From NCBI GenBank assembly GCA_014904845.1, contig MU119967.1:1-11156 (forward strand): DNA of 11,156 bases, read 5' to 3'. The notes under the pieces are model-generated. The model was not told where the DNA came from and did no database searches. It was given only the letters and a program-made list of their open reading frames with translations. The position numbers and the translations under genes are program-made. This document shows positions 9,781 to 11,156 of the stretch, in pieces. Position 1 is the first letter of the stretch. The number at the start of each line of letters is the position of its first letter. Source of the DNA: Acephala macrosclerotiorum (lineage: Eukaryota; Ascomycota; Leotiomycetes; Helotiales; Mollisiaceae).

Positions 9781-11156
9781 ATAAAAAAAATTTTATTTTT
9801 AATTTTTTATTAAATATTTTTAATATTACTTTATATAAAATAAATATAATTAAAATAAATATTATTAATTTAAAAAAAAAAAAAAATAAAATAATATAAA
9901 AAACGAAATTATTTTTTTCGATTTTTTATAAAATGTTTTTTTTTTAATAAAAAGAAAATAAATAAAATTTTAAATAAAAAATATTTTTTTATAATAATAT
10001 TACTATTTTTAAATGTAGATATTAAAAAAAAATATTTGAAAAATAATATAAAATACTAATTATTTTATTTTATTAAAAAAAAACGAAATTAAAAAATTTT
10101 CGAGTATAAAAATAAAAAAAAAAATTTTATTGTTAAATAATTTTAATTTGAAATTATTTAATATAGATATTAATACAATATATAAATTTAAATTTAAAAA
10201 AGTACAATTTATCGATTTAATTAATAAAATTAAAAAAAATTTTAAAAAATAAAAAAATTAATTTAAACGATTTAAAACGCAAAAAATATTTTAAAAATAT
10301 ATTAAAAAATATATAAAATATTTATTATTGCGAATTGTTTTAATATTAAAAAAATTATAATTTATTTTTAAATAATTAATATTTTTATTTATCGAAAATT
10401 AATTATAAAAATTTAAAAAAAAAATATTTAATAAAATAATATTTAATTAAATTTTTTTTTTAAAATCTATAAAAATATTAATTTATTTATTTGTATTAAA
10501 ATAATTTAATATATAATATAATAAAAAGAAAAATTTTATTATTTTAAAATTTTATTTTTAATTATAATAAAAATATTTTAAAAATAATTTAATTGTAAAA
10601 TATTTAAAAAAAAATAATAAAATTTATTGAAATTTATAATTTTTAATCGTGAAAAAAATCGTTAAAATTTATTGATTAATTAATGCGATTATAAAAATAA
10701 ATTTAATTATTTTAAAAAATACTAATATATTTTTTTTTGTAAATAAATTTTTTAAAAAATTTACTAAATATTTTTATGTTTTTTTAATAAACTTTTTTTT
10801 TAAATACGATTAATTTATATTAAACGTTCAAAATAAAAATATAATTATTTTTATAATTTTATTAAAATTTTTATAAATAATAATATTATTTTAAAAAATA
10901 ATTAATTTTATAATTTAATTCGTTCGAATTATTATAATAATTTTAAAAAATGTATTTTTTAAAATTGTAATACTATTTTTAAATAATGTAAAAATTAAAG
11001 AATTTTATACGAATTATAATAATAAATTAATATTTTTAAAAATTTATCGATTCGTTTTTAAATACATTTAAAATTTAAATAAAACGTTAAATTAAATCGA
11101 AAAAATTTAAATTTATATAAAGTTCAAATTATAATTTTATTAAAACGAAATAATTA
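9781..11156. other. Degraded AT-rich block, nothing recognisable
   Basis: A/T-only words, homopolymers (an A15 run at 9872-9886 is the longest) and scattered CpG fill this stretch. Some isolated TpG survive, for example around 10629-10675, so degradation is slightly less complete than in the left block. I see no gene, RNA or repeat structure that stands out from composition. Confidence 0.6.

Noticed and set aside
1..11156. Bisulfite- or enzyme-converted sequence of CpG-methylated DNA
   Set aside because: Retention of CpG alone looks like conversion output, but one converted molecule loses C on a single strand, whereas 1-5520 has lost both C and G outside CpG. Residual CpA/CpT/TpG and block-wise change of polarity also fit mutation better. 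It cannot be excluded for a chimeric consensus.
1..11156. Fungal mitochondrial DNA (very AT-rich, TGA read as Trp)
   Set aside because: No mitochondrial gene, tRNA or GC cluster is seen, and TAA stops are as much a problem as TGA in every frame. The strong CpG excess is not a feature I know of mitochondrial spacers.

Overview
This window is extremely AT-rich and non-coding in its present state. I find no intact protein-coding gene, no tRNA or rRNA, no CRISPR array and no convincing functional regulatory element. In a hand-counted sample (4801-5100) only 30 of 300 bases are G or C. Of the 14 C's there, 13 are in CpG, so CpG is roughly 15-20 times more frequent than base composition predicts while CpA, CpT and CpC are nearly gone. 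In the whole 11 kb I found only four GG dinucleotides (5563, 6589, 7493, 8267) and one CC (5908). C>T change on both strands at almost every non-CpG cytosine is the signature expected of heavy repeat-induced point mutation (RIP). The best guess is therefore a nuclear AT-isochore (transposon graveyard, subtelomere or pericentromere) of a filamentous ascomycete. The host is inferred from this mutation signature, not from any gene.

Layout. (1) 1-5520: fully degraded block, symmetrical between strands, containing a diverged duplication (1019-1440 versus 1530-1756), a short direct repeat (2906-2967) and an (AT)n microsatellite. (2) 5551-5702: a compact cluster of short direct and inverted motifs that kept more G and C than its surroundings. 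(3) About 5860-8940: a block with strong strand asymmetry. G greatly exceeds C on the given strand, TpG is retained and CpA is lost, as if mainly one strand had been mutated. It holds faint reading-frame ghosts (7021-7602, 8296-8640, 8693-8833) and a stretch at 8181-8300 that reads like the end of an LTR. (4) About 8941-9780: the asymmetry reverses to C over G and CpA over TpG. (5) 9781-11156: heavily degraded again, no structure seen.

The simplest overall picture is several transposon-derived or duplicated segments erased by a context-dependent C>T process over different numbers of rounds. Blocks 1 and 5 were hit on both strands, and blocks 3 and 4 mainly on opposite single strands. No system of cooperating genes can be supported here. 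The noteworthy signals are the mutation spectrum, its strand polarity, and the few motif-dense islands.
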